Notes: a model not told the origin generated them from the sequence alone. A DNA stretch of 7,259 nucleotides from Hyphomicrobiales bacterium (GCA_003558415.1 PWLT01000320.1:1-7259); one strand, 5' to 3'. Counted from the first letter of the stretch, positions 1-7,035 are shown. Numbers and translations: made by a program.

Positions 1-164
1 GGTGCGGTGTTCGGGTGATGCATCCGGATATCTCTCTCGCTGGCAATGGCACATGCGGGGGACCCCGCCCCCATACGGTCGGGAGCGGATTAAGCGCGTC
101 CGGCGCCCGGATGCAACCGCTGCGCCCGGCTTTTCGGCCTGTGCAGCGCAATTGCTTCACGCGA
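1..164. other. Non-coding DNA downstream of trxB, rich in palindromes
   Basis: I see no gene here. The open frames crossing it on the plus strand run antisense through trxB and look like shadows. Visible structures are ATCCGGAT (22-29), a GCGGGG/CCCCGC inverted repeat (55-60/63-68), TCCGG/CCGGA arms (99-103/107-111), and CGCTGC/GCAGCG arms (118-123/143-148). The last lies 17-47 bases past the trxB stop. Any of these could stop or stabilise the trxB transcript on the minus strand. None is followed by a T-run in that direction, so no intrinsic terminator can be called with confidence. Confidence 0.4.
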
Positions 165-1181
<1,017 letters not shown>

Positions 1182-1220
1182 TCAAGCGCTCCGCCGGGAT
1201 GCACCAGCGTCGCGGGCACT

Positions 1221-1309
1221 GCAAGCGGGTTTAATTTGTTGCGCGAGGGCGAAATATTATTGCGTGCAGCGGGTGACTTGCATACATTCCCGCAAAAATC
1301 AGAACGCAA
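1221..1309. promoter_or_regulatory. TTGC/GCAA half-site cluster between trxB and the lrp gene
   Basis: Six tetramers of one symmetry class fall in 89 bp: GCAA at 1221, TTGC at 1239, 1260 and 1278, and GCAA at 1292 and 1306. The first two TTGC copies sit in TTGCGCG and TTGCGTG, 21 bases apart (about two helical turns). GCGGG/CCCGC arms (1269-1273/1289-1293) bracket the probable -10 region of the lrp gene. This stretch is clearly more AT-rich than the genes around it. Lrp/AsnC proteins usually autoregulate from the region upstream of their own gene, so an operator here is reasonable. The binding motif itself is inferred. Confidence 0.35.
1260..1288 (+). promoter_or_regulatory. Candidate sigma-70-type promoter of the Lrp/AsnC gene
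   Basis: TTGCGT (1260-1265) and TACATT (1283-1288) are separated by 17 bases. They match the TTGACA and TATAAT consensus at three and four of six positions. Transcription would begin near 1295, giving a leader of about 30 bases before the start codon at 1328. The match is modest and has not been tested. Confidence 0.25.
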
Positions 1310-1327
1310 AACAGGGAGGAGCGCGCC

Positions 1328-1828
1328 ATGCCGGGCTCGAAACTCGATCCGATCGACCGCAGGATTCTTGCCGAGCTTCAGGCCGATGGCCGCATGACCA
1401 ATGTCGAGCTGGCCCGACGCGTGGGCATTTCGGCGCCGCCCTGCCTGCGCCGCGTGCGCACGCTGGAGGAGGCGGGCTATATCCGCGGCTACCACGCGGC
1501 GGTGGATGCGCGCGCGCTCGGCTTCGAGGTTCAGGTCTTTGCCATGGTCGGGCTGCATGGTCAGTCGGAGGCCGATCTTTCGGCCTTCGAGACGCGATGC
1601 CGGCAGTGGCCGCTGGTGCGCGAGTGCCACATGCTAAACGGGGAGATCGATTTCATCCTCAAATGCGTGGCGCCGGATCTCTCCACCTTTCAGACCTTCC
1701 TCACCGAGGAACTGACCGCTGCGGAGAATGTCGCGAGCGTCAAGACCTCGCTGGTGATCCGTTGCGCCAAGGAGGCGCCGGGGGTTCCCTTCGAGGTTCT
1801 GGAGGCACGGCTGGCCCAGCAGGCGTGA
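1328..1828 (+). CDS. Lrp/AsnC family transcriptional regulator
   Basis: This 166-residue DNA-binding protein belongs to the Lrp/AsnC (feast/famine) family, whose members bind amino acids or related ligands and regulate metabolism, often including their own gene. Residues 6-60 form the winged helix-turn-helix, opening with LDPIDRRILAELQADGR and carrying the recognition-helix region NVELARRVGISAPPCLRRV (25-43). Residues of about 65-148 form the RAM ligand and oligomerisation domain, with the family turn GEIDFILK at 105-112. The length is typical. The ATG at 1328 has GGGAGGA (1314-1320) at a 7-base spacing. It is divergent from trxB, an arrangement I recall from related Rhodobacterales, so trxB is a candidate target. 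Which family member this is and its ligand cannot be read from the sequence. A weak GCGCC/GGCGC hairpin (1829-1833/1840-1844) directly follows the stop but has no T-run. Confidence 0.93.
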   Translation: MPGSKLDPIDRRILAELQADGRMTNVELARRVGISAPPCLRRVRTLEEAGYIRGYHAAVDARALGFEVQVFAMVGLHGQSEADLSAFETRCRQWPLVRECHMLNGEIDFILKCVAPDLSTFQTFLTEELTAAENVASVKTSLVIRCAKEAPGVPFEVLEARLAQQA

Positions 1829-2225
1829 GCGCCGGACAGGGCGCAACCGAAAACGCGGAGCGGCGACCTCACCGACGCGGCAGAGGCTCCGCGCGATGAG
1901 GCCGCCATGTCCGAGCGACTGCACCTTCCCCGGCAGGATGTTCCGCACGGCCCCTGGAGCGGCGATCGTTCCCCCACCCATCGAGATCGCGCGTGCATGC
2001 CTGTACGAGCAATGTTACCGGAAGAAATTGCGCAAAATGCACTGAAATGTCAAAGTTTCCGCAATGATTGCGTGTTTGCGCGCAACATTCGCGGATGTGT
2101 GGCGCCATTGTTTCGCCAGTGATGCCGCGCGCGTTCGCAGAATGGCGATTCGGTGGCCGTTCCCTGCAAGTGATTCGGCTGCCCGGGTTGGCACTCGTCC
2201 TGCCGCGCACCCTGAGCGGCGCGGA
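1829..2225. other. Intergenic stretch of about 400 bp without a convincing gene
   Basis: No frame here shows a recognisable protein or the strong third-position G/C bias of the neighbours. The first part (1829-1900) has a perfect 8-bp inverted repeat, CGCGGAGC (1854-1861) with GCTCCGCG (1886-1893); its loop is 24 bases and no T-run follows, so it is only a possible end signal for the lrp transcript. The middle (about 2009-2100) is AT-richer and holds the palindrome cluster listed separately. The last part repeats GATTCGG at 2149 and about 24 bases later. A short plus-strand frame (ATG 1907 to stop 2122) has a partial ribosome binding site, GAGG at 1898-1901, but unremarkable composition, and I do not call it. 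Confidence 0.5.
2009..2098. promoter_or_regulatory. Cluster of TTGC/GCAA palindromes, probable protein-binding region
   Basis: Four palindromic elements lie within about 70 bp: TTGCGCAA (2028-2035), CGCAATGATTGCG (2060-2072), TTGCGCGCAA (2076-2085) and the near-palindrome ACATTCGCGGATGT (2085-2098, one symmetric pair mismatched). A further GCAA lies at 2009. The segment is visibly AT-richer than its surroundings, as regulatory DNA often is. A perfect TTGACA -35 element lies within it on the minus strand (2053-2048), without a good -10. The same half-sites crowd the trxB-lrp intergenic region. Binding by the neighbouring Lrp-type regulator is a hypothesis only. Confidence 0.4.
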
Positions 2226-2369
2226 TCACCCGCGCGCGTCCTCCGCGGTCTCCTTACGGCAGTCTTCGCGCCGCTCCCAGGGCAGGGTAACATCGAGCCT
2301 CGCGCTCTCGGCCAGCGCCCAGGCGATCCAGCGGCGTTGCGGTACGGTTTCCTCGTGATCCCTGTGCAT
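2226..2369 (-). CDS. Small hypothetical protein of 47 residues
   Basis: I call this small gene mainly because the ribosome binding site is perfect: AAGGAGG (2381-2375) lies 5 bases before the ATG at 2369. The product is charged and soluble-looking, with no signal peptide or membrane segment. Its core reads RRWIAWALAESARLDV (residues 12-27), which can form an amphipathic helix, followed by LPWERRE (29-35) and an acidic/basic tail. The one cysteine is at residue 37. The pattern of RRW, a helical ESA segment, then PWER resembles short uncharacterised proteins I believe occur in Rhodobacterales, but I cannot name a family or a function. It lies on the same strand as pgeF, 147 bases downstream of its stop, and could be the last gene of the lgt operon or have its own promoter. 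The frame stays open further upstream to 2504, but that extension lacks comparable start signals. Confidence 0.6.
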   Translation of the reverse strand: MHRDHEETVPQRRWIAWALAESARLDVTLPWERREDCRKETAEDARG

Positions 2370-2374
2370 CGGTG

Positions 2375-2381
2375 CCTCCTT
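2375..2381 (-). promoter_or_regulatory. Perfect Shine-Dalgarno site of the 47-residue gene
   Basis: On the minus strand the site reads AAGGAGG and is 5 bases from the ATG at 2369. It complements the anti-Shine-Dalgarno end of 16S rRNA over all seven bases and is the strongest such site in the window. It fixes the start of the small gene and argues against the longer frame that begins at 2504. Confidence 0.6.
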
Positions 2382-2516
2382 CGGGCGCGGTCCGAACGGG
2401 CGCCGCGCCATCGCCCCTGACGCGCAGGAAAGGCGGGAAAGGTGACCTGCTCGTGGCGCGGCGGGGGCCAGCGGGTGGCGTGTGCGGGGAGATTTCGCGT
2501 CCATGCGCGCGGCGCG

Positions 2517-3272
2517 TCACAGCCGAATGGCTGAGATCATGCGCCCGTAATCGGCCTGCCCGGCATGCACGGCGCGCCGGTAGGAATAGAACAGTTTCGG
2601 ATCGGAATAGGTGCAATGGCGCGTCCAGACTGCATCCCCCACACCGGCGGCGCGCAGCCGTTGCAGCCCGTAGCCGGGAAGGTCGAAAAGCAGCCTGTCG
2701 CCTTCTCCTTGGGCGAAAAAGCGCCCGCTATCGGGATCCTCGGCGAGGAACTGGTCGAGGAAATCCGGCCCGACCTCATAGGCGCGCTGGCTGATGGTCG
2801 GCCCGATCGCCGCGCGGATCTCTGCGCGCGCGGCGCCGAGCGCGACCATCGCCTCGATCGTGGCCTCGAGAATGCCCTCGAGCGTGCCGCGCCAGCCCGC
2901 ATGGGCCGCCCCGATCACGCCGGCCTCGGCATCCGCGAGCAGCACCGGCTGGCAATCGGCGGTGAGCACCGCCAGTGCGAGGCCGGGCTCGGAGGTCACC
3001 ATCGAATCGGCTTCCAGCCCGGCCTCGGGCGGGGCGTCGAGCGTGACGACACGGGTGGAATGCGTCTGGTGAACTGACACGAGCCGATCCACAGGCACGT
3101 CAAGCGCCGCCGCCACACGCGCGCGGTTGATCCCCACGACATGGGCCTGATCGGTGGACCCCGCGCCGCAGTTGAGCCCCGCGAAGACCCCCGAGGAGGC
3201 GCCGCCACGCCGGGTGAAGAAGCCGTGGCGCAGGGGCGCGAGTTCGTCGGCGGTGAGAATTTCGAGCGTCAT
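2517..3272 (-). CDS. pgeF: Peptidoglycan editing factor PgeF (YfiH/YlmD, laccase-domain family)
   Basis: This 251-residue protein belongs to the multicopper-polyphenol-oxidase-like family (YfiH/YlmD, mammalian LACC1). In E. coli the homologue limits misincorporation of L-serine for L-alanine at the first position of the muropeptide stem; other members have purine nucleoside phosphorylase and adenosine deaminase activities. The metal-site residues are present: VHQTHS (H71), LTADC (C107) and AAHAGWRG (H124). Also conserved are FFTRRGGAS (18-26), AIGPTI (155-160) with YEVG downstream, and YSYRR (229-233). The length fits the family. The ATG at 3272 overlaps the TGA of the methyltransferase gene as ATGA, so ribosomes probably reinitiate. 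The frame stays open upstream to 3839, but that part is a shadow of the methyltransferase. It is the third gene of the lgt operon. Confidence 0.95.
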   Translation of the reverse strand: MTLEILTADELAPLRHGFFTRRGGASSGVFAGLNCGAGSTDQAHVVGINRARVAAALDVPVDRLVSVHQTHSTRVVTLDAPPEAGLEADSMVTSEPGLALAVLTADCQPVLLADAEAGVIGAAHAGWRGTLEGILEATIEAMVALGAARAEIRAAIGPTISQRAYEVGPDFLDQFLAEDPDSGRFFAQGEGDRLLFDLPGYGLQRLRAAGVGDAVWTRHCTYSDPKLFYSYRRAVHAGQADYGRMISAIRL

Positions 3273-4348
3273 CGCTCCGTCCGCATGTTGAACCCCGGCG
3301 GCGGCGGTGCCTGAGGTGGGTGCAACGCCAGCGCCTGAAACAGCGTTCCCATTTCCTCCGGGTGGGTCAAGCGGCGATGTGCGGCAATATGCGCCTCGAG
3401 CCCCGGTCCCTCCATTTTCCGGACGAGCACGCGCGCCCGCTCGGTGATCCCCAGGCGTTCCAGCAACACGCCTTGCGGGGTGAGCCCGGTGCAGACCAAA
3501 CCCTCGGCGGCATCGCAAAGCGCCCCGAAATCGACATGTGCGGTCAGATCGGCCGCGCCGGGGCTGGAGAGCACATCCTCGCGCCGGTGGCCGCGCACCG
3601 CCTGCAATGTGTCGCCCAGGCTGCGCGCACCGCCATAATCGACGATGATCGCGGCGCCGCCATGCGCCCCGATCCGCGCGGCAATCGCGGCGATGATCGG
3701 GTCGGCGGCGGGGCGCAGCTCGACCAGATCGCCCGCGCGCGTATCTGCAAGGCGATGGTCCAGGGCAGCCGGCCGCGATGGCGGGGCCAGCGCGAAGGCA
3801 AGCCGGTCGTCGCGGGTGGTGACCATCCGCTCGCGCCACCCCTCGCCATCGCGCAGGAACTGGCGCACCGGCAGCGCATCGAAGAATTCGTTGGCAACAA
3901 GGAAAAGCGGCAGATCAGCGGGCAGGCCCGCCACATCCTCGTGCCATTGCACGACATGCCCGCGCAGCGCCGCTTCCTGCCGGGCGCGCAGCGCCGGAGA
4001 TGCCTCGACGAGATGAATCTCGGCGCGATCATGGAACCCCGCCACGCCCCGCGTGGCGCGCAGACAATCGGCCATGAGCGTGCCGCGCCCGGGCCCCAGC
4101 TCGGCCAGTGCGAAGCGCGCGGGCGCGCCCTGGTCGATCCATGCCTGCGCCAGGCAAAGCCCCAGCAACTCGCCGAACATCTGGCTGATCTCGGGCGCGG
4201 TGGTGAAATCGCCCGAAGCGCCCAACGGATCGCGCGTGGTGTAGTAGCCATGCTCGGGGTGCAGAAGGCACTCGGCCATGTAATCGGCGATGGTCAGCGG
4301 GCCGCTCGCCGCGATGCGCCTTGCGAGCCGTTGCGCCAGCGGCGTCAA
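3269..4348 (-). CDS. MidA/NDUFAF7-family SAM-dependent methyltransferase
   Basis: This 359-residue class I methyltransferase belongs to the DUF185/Methyltransf_28 family. The mitochondrial member NDUFAF7 (MidA) dimethylates an arginine of the complex I 49-kDa subunit during assembly; an equivalent bacterial role in NADH dehydrogenase assembly is inferred. Family motifs in order are [20 protein letters not shown] (34-53), the SAM-binding loop [12 protein letters not shown] (83-94), VEASPALR (114-121), [13 protein letters not shown] (152-164) and VDYGG (236-240), then [10 protein letters not shown] and AHVDF. I start it at the TTG at 4348, because that codon overlaps the lgt stop as TTGA and gives the family-like beginning (M)[15 protein letters not shown]. 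The frame stays open to 4609, but that stretch is a shadow of lgt. The TTG start suggests modest expression coupled to lgt. Confidence 0.93.
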   Translation of the reverse strand: MTPLAQRLARRIAASGPLTIADYMAECLLHPEHGYYTTRDPLGASGDFTTAPEISQMFGELLGLCLAQAWIDQGAPARFALAELGPGRGTLMADCLRATRGVAGFHDRAEIHLVEASPALRARQEAALRGHVVQWHEDVAGLPADLPLFLVANEFFDALPVRQFLRDGEGWRERMVTTRDDRLAFALAPPSRPAALDHRLADTRAGDLVELRPAADPIIAAIAARIGAHGGAAIIVDYGGARSLGDTLQAVRGHRREDVLSSPGAADLTAHVDFGALCDAAEGLVCTGLTPQGVLLERLGITERARVLVRKMEGPGLEAHIAAHRRLTHPEEMGTLFQALALHPPQAPPPPGFNMRTER

Positions 4349-5244
4349 TGCTGCGCGGCGGTCCTGCGTCTCGTCCACAACACGATTCCCACGCCCAGAA
4401 GGATCATCGGCAGCGACAGAAGCTGCCCCATGCTCAGCCCCGCCTCGCCCAGTCGCACCACGTGGCCGAGTGGATTGTCCGGCGTGACGAACTGCGCATC
4501 GGCCTCGCGCCAGTACTCCACGACGAAGCGCGCCAGCCCGTACCCGGCGATGAAGACGCCCAGCGTGAGCCCCGGCATCCTGAGCGATCCGCGCCGCGCC
4601 ACCAGCCACAGCAGCACCAGCCCCAGGACCAGCCCCTCAAGCCCGGCCTCGTAGAGCTGGGTCGGGTGGCGCGCGCAGGGGCCTTCCCAGTCCCATGGGC
4701 AGGACTGAGCCGCCGGGCCGGGAAACACCACGCCCCAGGGCATCGTCGTCGGCCGGCCCCACAGTTCGGCATTGATGAAATTCGCCACACGCCCTAGGAA
4801 CAGCCCCGGCGGCGTGGCCAGCGCCATCGCGTCGGCCACGTGCAGCGGTGCGATGGCATGGCGGCGGCAGAAGAGCCAGCCCGCCAGTGCCGCGCCGATC
4901 AGCCCGCCATGAAAGGCCATGCCGCCCTGCCAGACATAGAGGATCTCGACCGGGTTGGTGAGGTAATACCCCGGCTGGTAAAAGATCACGAAGCCCAGCC
5001 TGCCGCCCAGTATCACCCCCACGATCACCCAAGTCAGCAGCCCCTCGACCTGTCCGGGCTCCATCGGCGCGCGCTCGCCGGGCCACAGGGCGGGGCGTTT
5101 CATCAGCGCCACGACAGTGGCCCAGGCCAGCAGGAATCCGACGATATAGGCCAGGGCGTACCAACGCAGCGCGAAGGTGAAATTCCCGAACTCGATGGTG
5201 AAGATTTCGGGCGAGATATCGGGAAAGGGGATCATCAGCGGCAT
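4345..5244 (-). CDS. lgt: Phosphatidylglycerol--prolipoprotein diacylglyceryl transferase
   Basis: Lgt is an inner-membrane enzyme that moves diacylglyceryl from phosphatidylglycerol onto the lipobox cysteine of prolipoproteins, the first step of lipoprotein maturation. The 299 residues show several hydrophobic segments. Key motifs are RWYALAY (27-33), GGMAFHGG (107-114, with the conserved His112), the Lgt signature GR..NF.N.E..G..T (151-166, with Arg152 and Asn155 matching the essential E. coli pair), HPTQLYEA just after the loop cysteines, and EYWRE near the C-terminus. Two in-frame ATGs sit side by side at 5247 and 5244. I prefer 5244 because AAGGAG (5256-5251) is then 6 bases away rather than 3. 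It is the first gene of the operon, divergent from the UbiK-family gene. TTGACT at 5292-5287 could be its -35, but no good -10 follows at standard spacing. Confidence 0.97.
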   Translation of the reverse strand: MPLMIPFPDISPEIFTIEFGNFTFALRWYALAYIVGFLLAWATVVALMKRPALWPGERAPMEPGQVEGLLTWVIVGVILGGRLGFVIFYQPGYYLTNPVEILYVWQGGMAFHGGLIGAALAGWLFCRRHAIAPLHVADAMALATPPGLFLGRVANFINAELWGRPTTMPWGVVFPGPAAQSCPWDWEGPCARHPTQLYEAGLEGLVLGLVLLWLVARRGSLRMPGLTLGVFIAGYGLARFVVEYWREADAQFVTPDNPLGHVVRLGEAGLSMGQLLSLPMILLGVGIVLWTRRRTAAQH

Positions 5245-5250
5245 CATTCA

Positions 5251-5256
5251 CTCCTT
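5251..5256 (-). promoter_or_regulatory. Shine-Dalgarno site that decides the lgt start
   Basis: AAGGAG on the minus strand is 6 bases from the ATG at 5244 and 3 bases from the ATG at 5247, which favours the second ATG. A further purine-rich tract, AAAGGAAGGAGGG, lies just upstream (5273-5261) and may act as a standby site for ribosomes. Confidence 0.5.
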
Positions 5257-5286
5257 GCGGCCCTCCTTCCTTTGGGGCCGGGGCGA

Positions 5287-5323
5287 AGTCAACCTTGAGC
5301 TTTGCCCCCGCGCGCGCCATATC
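5287..5323. promoter_or_regulatory. Divergent promoter region between lgt and the UbiK-family gene
   Basis: On the plus strand, TTGAGC (5295-5300) and CATATC (5318-5323) are separated by 17 bases, with four and three of six matches to consensus. Transcription would start about 20 bases before the UbiK-family ATG. On the minus strand, TTGACT (5292-5287) is a five-of-six -35 facing lgt, but the expected -10 position reads GAAGGA, so the lgt promoter is unresolved. The two -35 hexamers are only 2 bases apart, and RNA polymerase could hardly occupy both at once. Confidence 0.3.
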
Positions 5324-5348
5324 ACTGATGGGCCCGATGGAGGACATG

Positions 5349-5642
5349 ATGCAAAGCCGCAACCGGATACTTGACGATATGGCGCAGCTGATGACCAACG
5401 CGATGGGTGTGGCTCAGGGCGCGCGCGAGGAGGCGGAGACCGCCTTTCGCTCGATGATGGATCGCTGGCTCGCCGAACGGGCCTTCGTCACGCGCGAGGA
5501 ATTCGACGCGGTGCGCGCCATGGCGCAGAAGGCCCGCGAGGAGAACGAGGAACTCAAGGCGCGCATCGCGGCGCTCGAGGCGGCTCAGGAGGCGCGTACG
5601 ACAAAGGCGGCAGCCTCCAAGCGTTCATCGTCGAAGCCCTGA
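5349..5642 (+). CDS. UbiK-family ubiquinone biosynthesis accessory factor (BMFP domain)
   Basis: This 97-residue protein carries the BMFP/UbiK domain. In gammaproteobacteria UbiK (YqiC) binds UbiJ and supports aerobic ubiquinone synthesis; the Brucella member is a membrane-fusogenic coiled-coil protein. The N-terminal amphipathic part (MQSRNRILDDMAQLMTNAMG) leads into RWLAERAFVTREEFDAVRAM (39-58), the most conserved stretch. A charged heptad-like coiled coil follows (about 50-80) and then a Lys/Ser-rich tail (85-97), as expected for a trimeric coiled coil. Adjacent ATGs occur at 5346 and 5349. I choose 5349 because GGAGG (5339-5343) is then 5 bases away and the protein begins like its relatives. 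The frame is open to a TTG at 5295, but that codon falls in the candidate -35. It is divergent from lgt and ends at a hairpin terminator. Confidence 0.88.
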   Translation: MQSRNRILDDMAQLMTNAMGVAQGAREEAETAFRSMMDRWLAERAFVTREEFDAVRAMAQKAREENEELKARIAALEAAQEARTTKAAASKRSSSKP

Positions 5643-5661
5643 ACACCGCCTGAGCGCGGGC

Positions 5662-5700
5662 ATCGCGCGGCTGAACCTCCCGCCTGGAGCCGCGCGATTT
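5662..5700 (+). terminator. Hairpin terminator of the UbiK-family gene
   Basis: A perfect 11-bp inverted repeat, ATCGCGCGGCT (5662-5672) and AGCCGCGCGAT (5688-5698), encloses a 15-base loop and begins 20 bases after the stop codon. The descending arm ends in TTT (5698-5700). The stem is very GC-rich and should be stable. The T-run is short, so termination may be partial or need Rho. The opposite orientation lacks a T-run. Confidence 0.55.
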
Positions 5701-5847
5701 GCGGCACCGCGTTTGGGCGGCCGGCTGCGCTTTCGCGTAAACTCCGGGCCCTGGAGGTCGGCGCGCCATCATTTCCGCGCGCATCAAACTATCGCGAGCG
5801 CCCGCCGCCCGGTTGCACCGCTCCCACATGCCTGAGGCCGGTTCGCT

Positions 5848-5906
5848 CCTGCCTCTGGCGCTCGCTTTCGCGAAAGCCTATCAAGGCAGGTGAAGGCGAG
5901 AGCGAG
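5848..5906 (+). promoter_or_regulatory. Overlapping inverted repeats immediately upstream of the abrB-like gene
   Basis: Three inverted repeats share this short stretch. CCTGCCT (5848-5854) pairs with AGGCAGG (5884-5890). GCTTTCGCGAAAGC (5864-5877) is a perfect 14-bp palindrome inside it. CTCGCTTTCGC (5861-5871) pairs with GCGAGAGCGAG (5896-5906) over 11 positions with one G-U pair, ending exactly at the ATG. The first and third cannot form together in full. As RNA, the third would cover the spacer and edge of the weak ribosome binding site AAGG (5893-5896). As DNA, the 14-bp palindrome could be an operator, lying in the spacer of a poor promoter TGGCGC (5856-5861)/TATCAA (5879-5884). Which applies depends on the transcription start. 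Confidence 0.4.
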
Positions 5907-7016
5907 ATGCGATCATTCAACCCCGACTGGAAATGGCTCGGCCATGTCGCCCTGATTTATGCTGGAGCGGTGATCGCGGGGGCAGCCGCCGATTTCTTCC
6001 GCCTGCCGCTGCCCTGGATGATCGGCGCGATGGTCTTTGCGACGACGGTGCGGATGTCGGGGCTTGCGATTCGGGTGCCCGGCTTCACGCGGCCGCTGGG
6101 GCAGATGGTCGTGGCGGGGTCGGTCGGTCTGTCCTTCACGCCGGCGGCGGTCTCGGCACTGGGCGCGCTGCTGGTTCCGATGGTTGGCGCAGCGCTGCTG
6201 ACGGTGCTCGCCGGGTTCCTGGTGGCCACGGTGGTGATGCGCCTGGCGCATATGGATGTGGTCTCCGCGAGCCTGGCATCCGTTCCTATCGGTCCTGTCG
6301 AAACGGTGGTTCTCGCCCGGCGTCACGGTGTCGACCCCGGCCCCGTGGTCTTTGCGCAGACCCTGCGGATCATGACGCTGGTGCTGCTGATCCCGCCTGC
6401 ACTGTTGGCGCTTGATGGCGGGGTGAGCGACCCCTCCGCAGCGATCCGGGACATGCCCTGGGATGCGCCGGGCGCGGCCTTGCTGGCGCTCCTTGCCGTG
6501 GCCGGGGCGGGGCTTGCGCGGCTGGTGCGCCTGTCCAATCCGTTCTTCGTCGGCTCGCTGGGGGGGGCTGCGCTTGGCGCGGCCCTGTCCCTTCCGGTGA
6601 CGGCGTTTCCCTATGCGCTGCTGGCAACCGCGCAGATCTTCCTCGGGGTCTGGCTCGGCGCGGTTTTCGATCGCTCGCTGCTGGTGCGCGCGCGCGGGTT
6701 CATCATGGCGGCCTTCGTCTCCACCGCGCTCATGATCGCGCTTTGCGCCGCGATGGGGATCGCTCTGAGCGTCATCACTGGCCTGCCCTGGCCGGTGATG
6801 ATCCTGGCCACCGCGCCGGGCAGCGTGACCGAGATGGCGCTGACCGCGAAGATCCTCCAGCAAGGTATCGCGGTCGTGACCGCCTTTCATGTGGTGCGAA
6901 TCTTCATCATCCTGCCATCGGCGCCGCTGATCATAGGCGTGACCGCGCGGGTCGCGCGGCGCTACGGGATCGGCCCGCCGGGGCGAACGCAGGAAAGCGA
7001 CGAACAGGCCCGCTGA
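5907..7016 (+). CDS. AbrB-family integral membrane protein
   Basis: This 369-residue polytopic membrane protein belongs to the AbrB/AmoA-like family (PF05145 type), which includes E. coli AbrB, reported to affect aidB expression. The family is often labelled putative ammonia monooxygenase or transporter, but its activity is unproven. About ten hydrophobic segments fill residues 11-345, with a short charged C-terminal tail in the cytoplasm or periplasm. The family's internal duplication is visible: ASVPIGPVETVVLARRHGVD (124-143) with QTLRI after it parallels ATAPGSVTEMALTAKILQQG (301-320) with HVVRI after it. LPLPWMIGAM (33-42) also has a counterpart in SNPFFVGSLGG (210-220). The ATG at 5907 is preceded only by a weak AAGG. 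It appears to be a single-gene unit, after the UbiK-family terminator and convergent with the next gene across 19 bases. It is unrelated to the Bacillus transition-state regulator also called AbrB. Confidence 0.88.
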   Translation: MRSFNPDWKWLGHVALIYAGAVIAGAAADFFRLPLPWMIGAMVFATTVRMSGLAIRVPGFTRPLGQMVVAGSVGLSFTPAAVSALGALLVPMVGAALLTVLAGFLVATVVMRLAHMDVVSASLASVPIGPVETVVLARRHGVDPGPVVFAQTLRIMTLVLLIPPALLALDGGVSDPSAAIRDMPWDAPGAALLALLAVAGAGLARLVRLSNPFFVGSLGGAALGAALSLPVTAFPYALLATAQIFLGVWLGAVFDRSLLVRARGFIMAAFVSTALMIALCAAMGIALSVITGLPWPVMILATAPGSVTEMALTAKILQQGIAVVTAFHVVRIFIILPSAPLIIGVTARVARRYGIGPPGRTQESDEQAR

Positions 7017-7035
7017 GGCGAGGGGGGTGGTGCGC

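Noticed and set aside
1829..1893. Hairpins after the lrp stop as an intrinsic terminator
   Set aside because: The 5-bp arms (1829-1833/1840-1844) and 8-bp arms (1854-1861/1886-1893) are not followed by T-runs, and the second has a 24-base loop, so I mention them only as possible end signals.
1907..2122. Short plus-strand frame of 71 codons after the lrp gene
   Set aside because: It has a partial GAGG site but no recognised motif, weak third-position bias in its second half, and runs through the palindrome cluster. Regulatory DNA explains the region better.
1869..2293. Minus-strand frames in the lrp-small gene interval
   Set aside because: They are Arg/Ala/Gly-rich with no domain, and they lack a supporting ribosome binding site.
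3273..3839. N-terminal extension of pgeF making a 440-residue fusion
   Set aside because: The extension lies inside the methyltransferase gene in another frame. The PgeF domain is complete from the ATG at 3272, which forms an ATGA overlap.
4349..4609. N-terminal extension of the methyltransferase to 4609
   Set aside because: The added residues are a shadow of lgt; the TTG at 4348 gives the family-like N-terminus and a TTGA overlap.
3320..4654. Plus-strand open frame of 444 codons antisense to the methyltransferase and lgt
   Set aside because: It is antisense to two conserved genes, shows no domain, and its Arg/Gln/His/Ala-rich composition is typical of a shadow frame.
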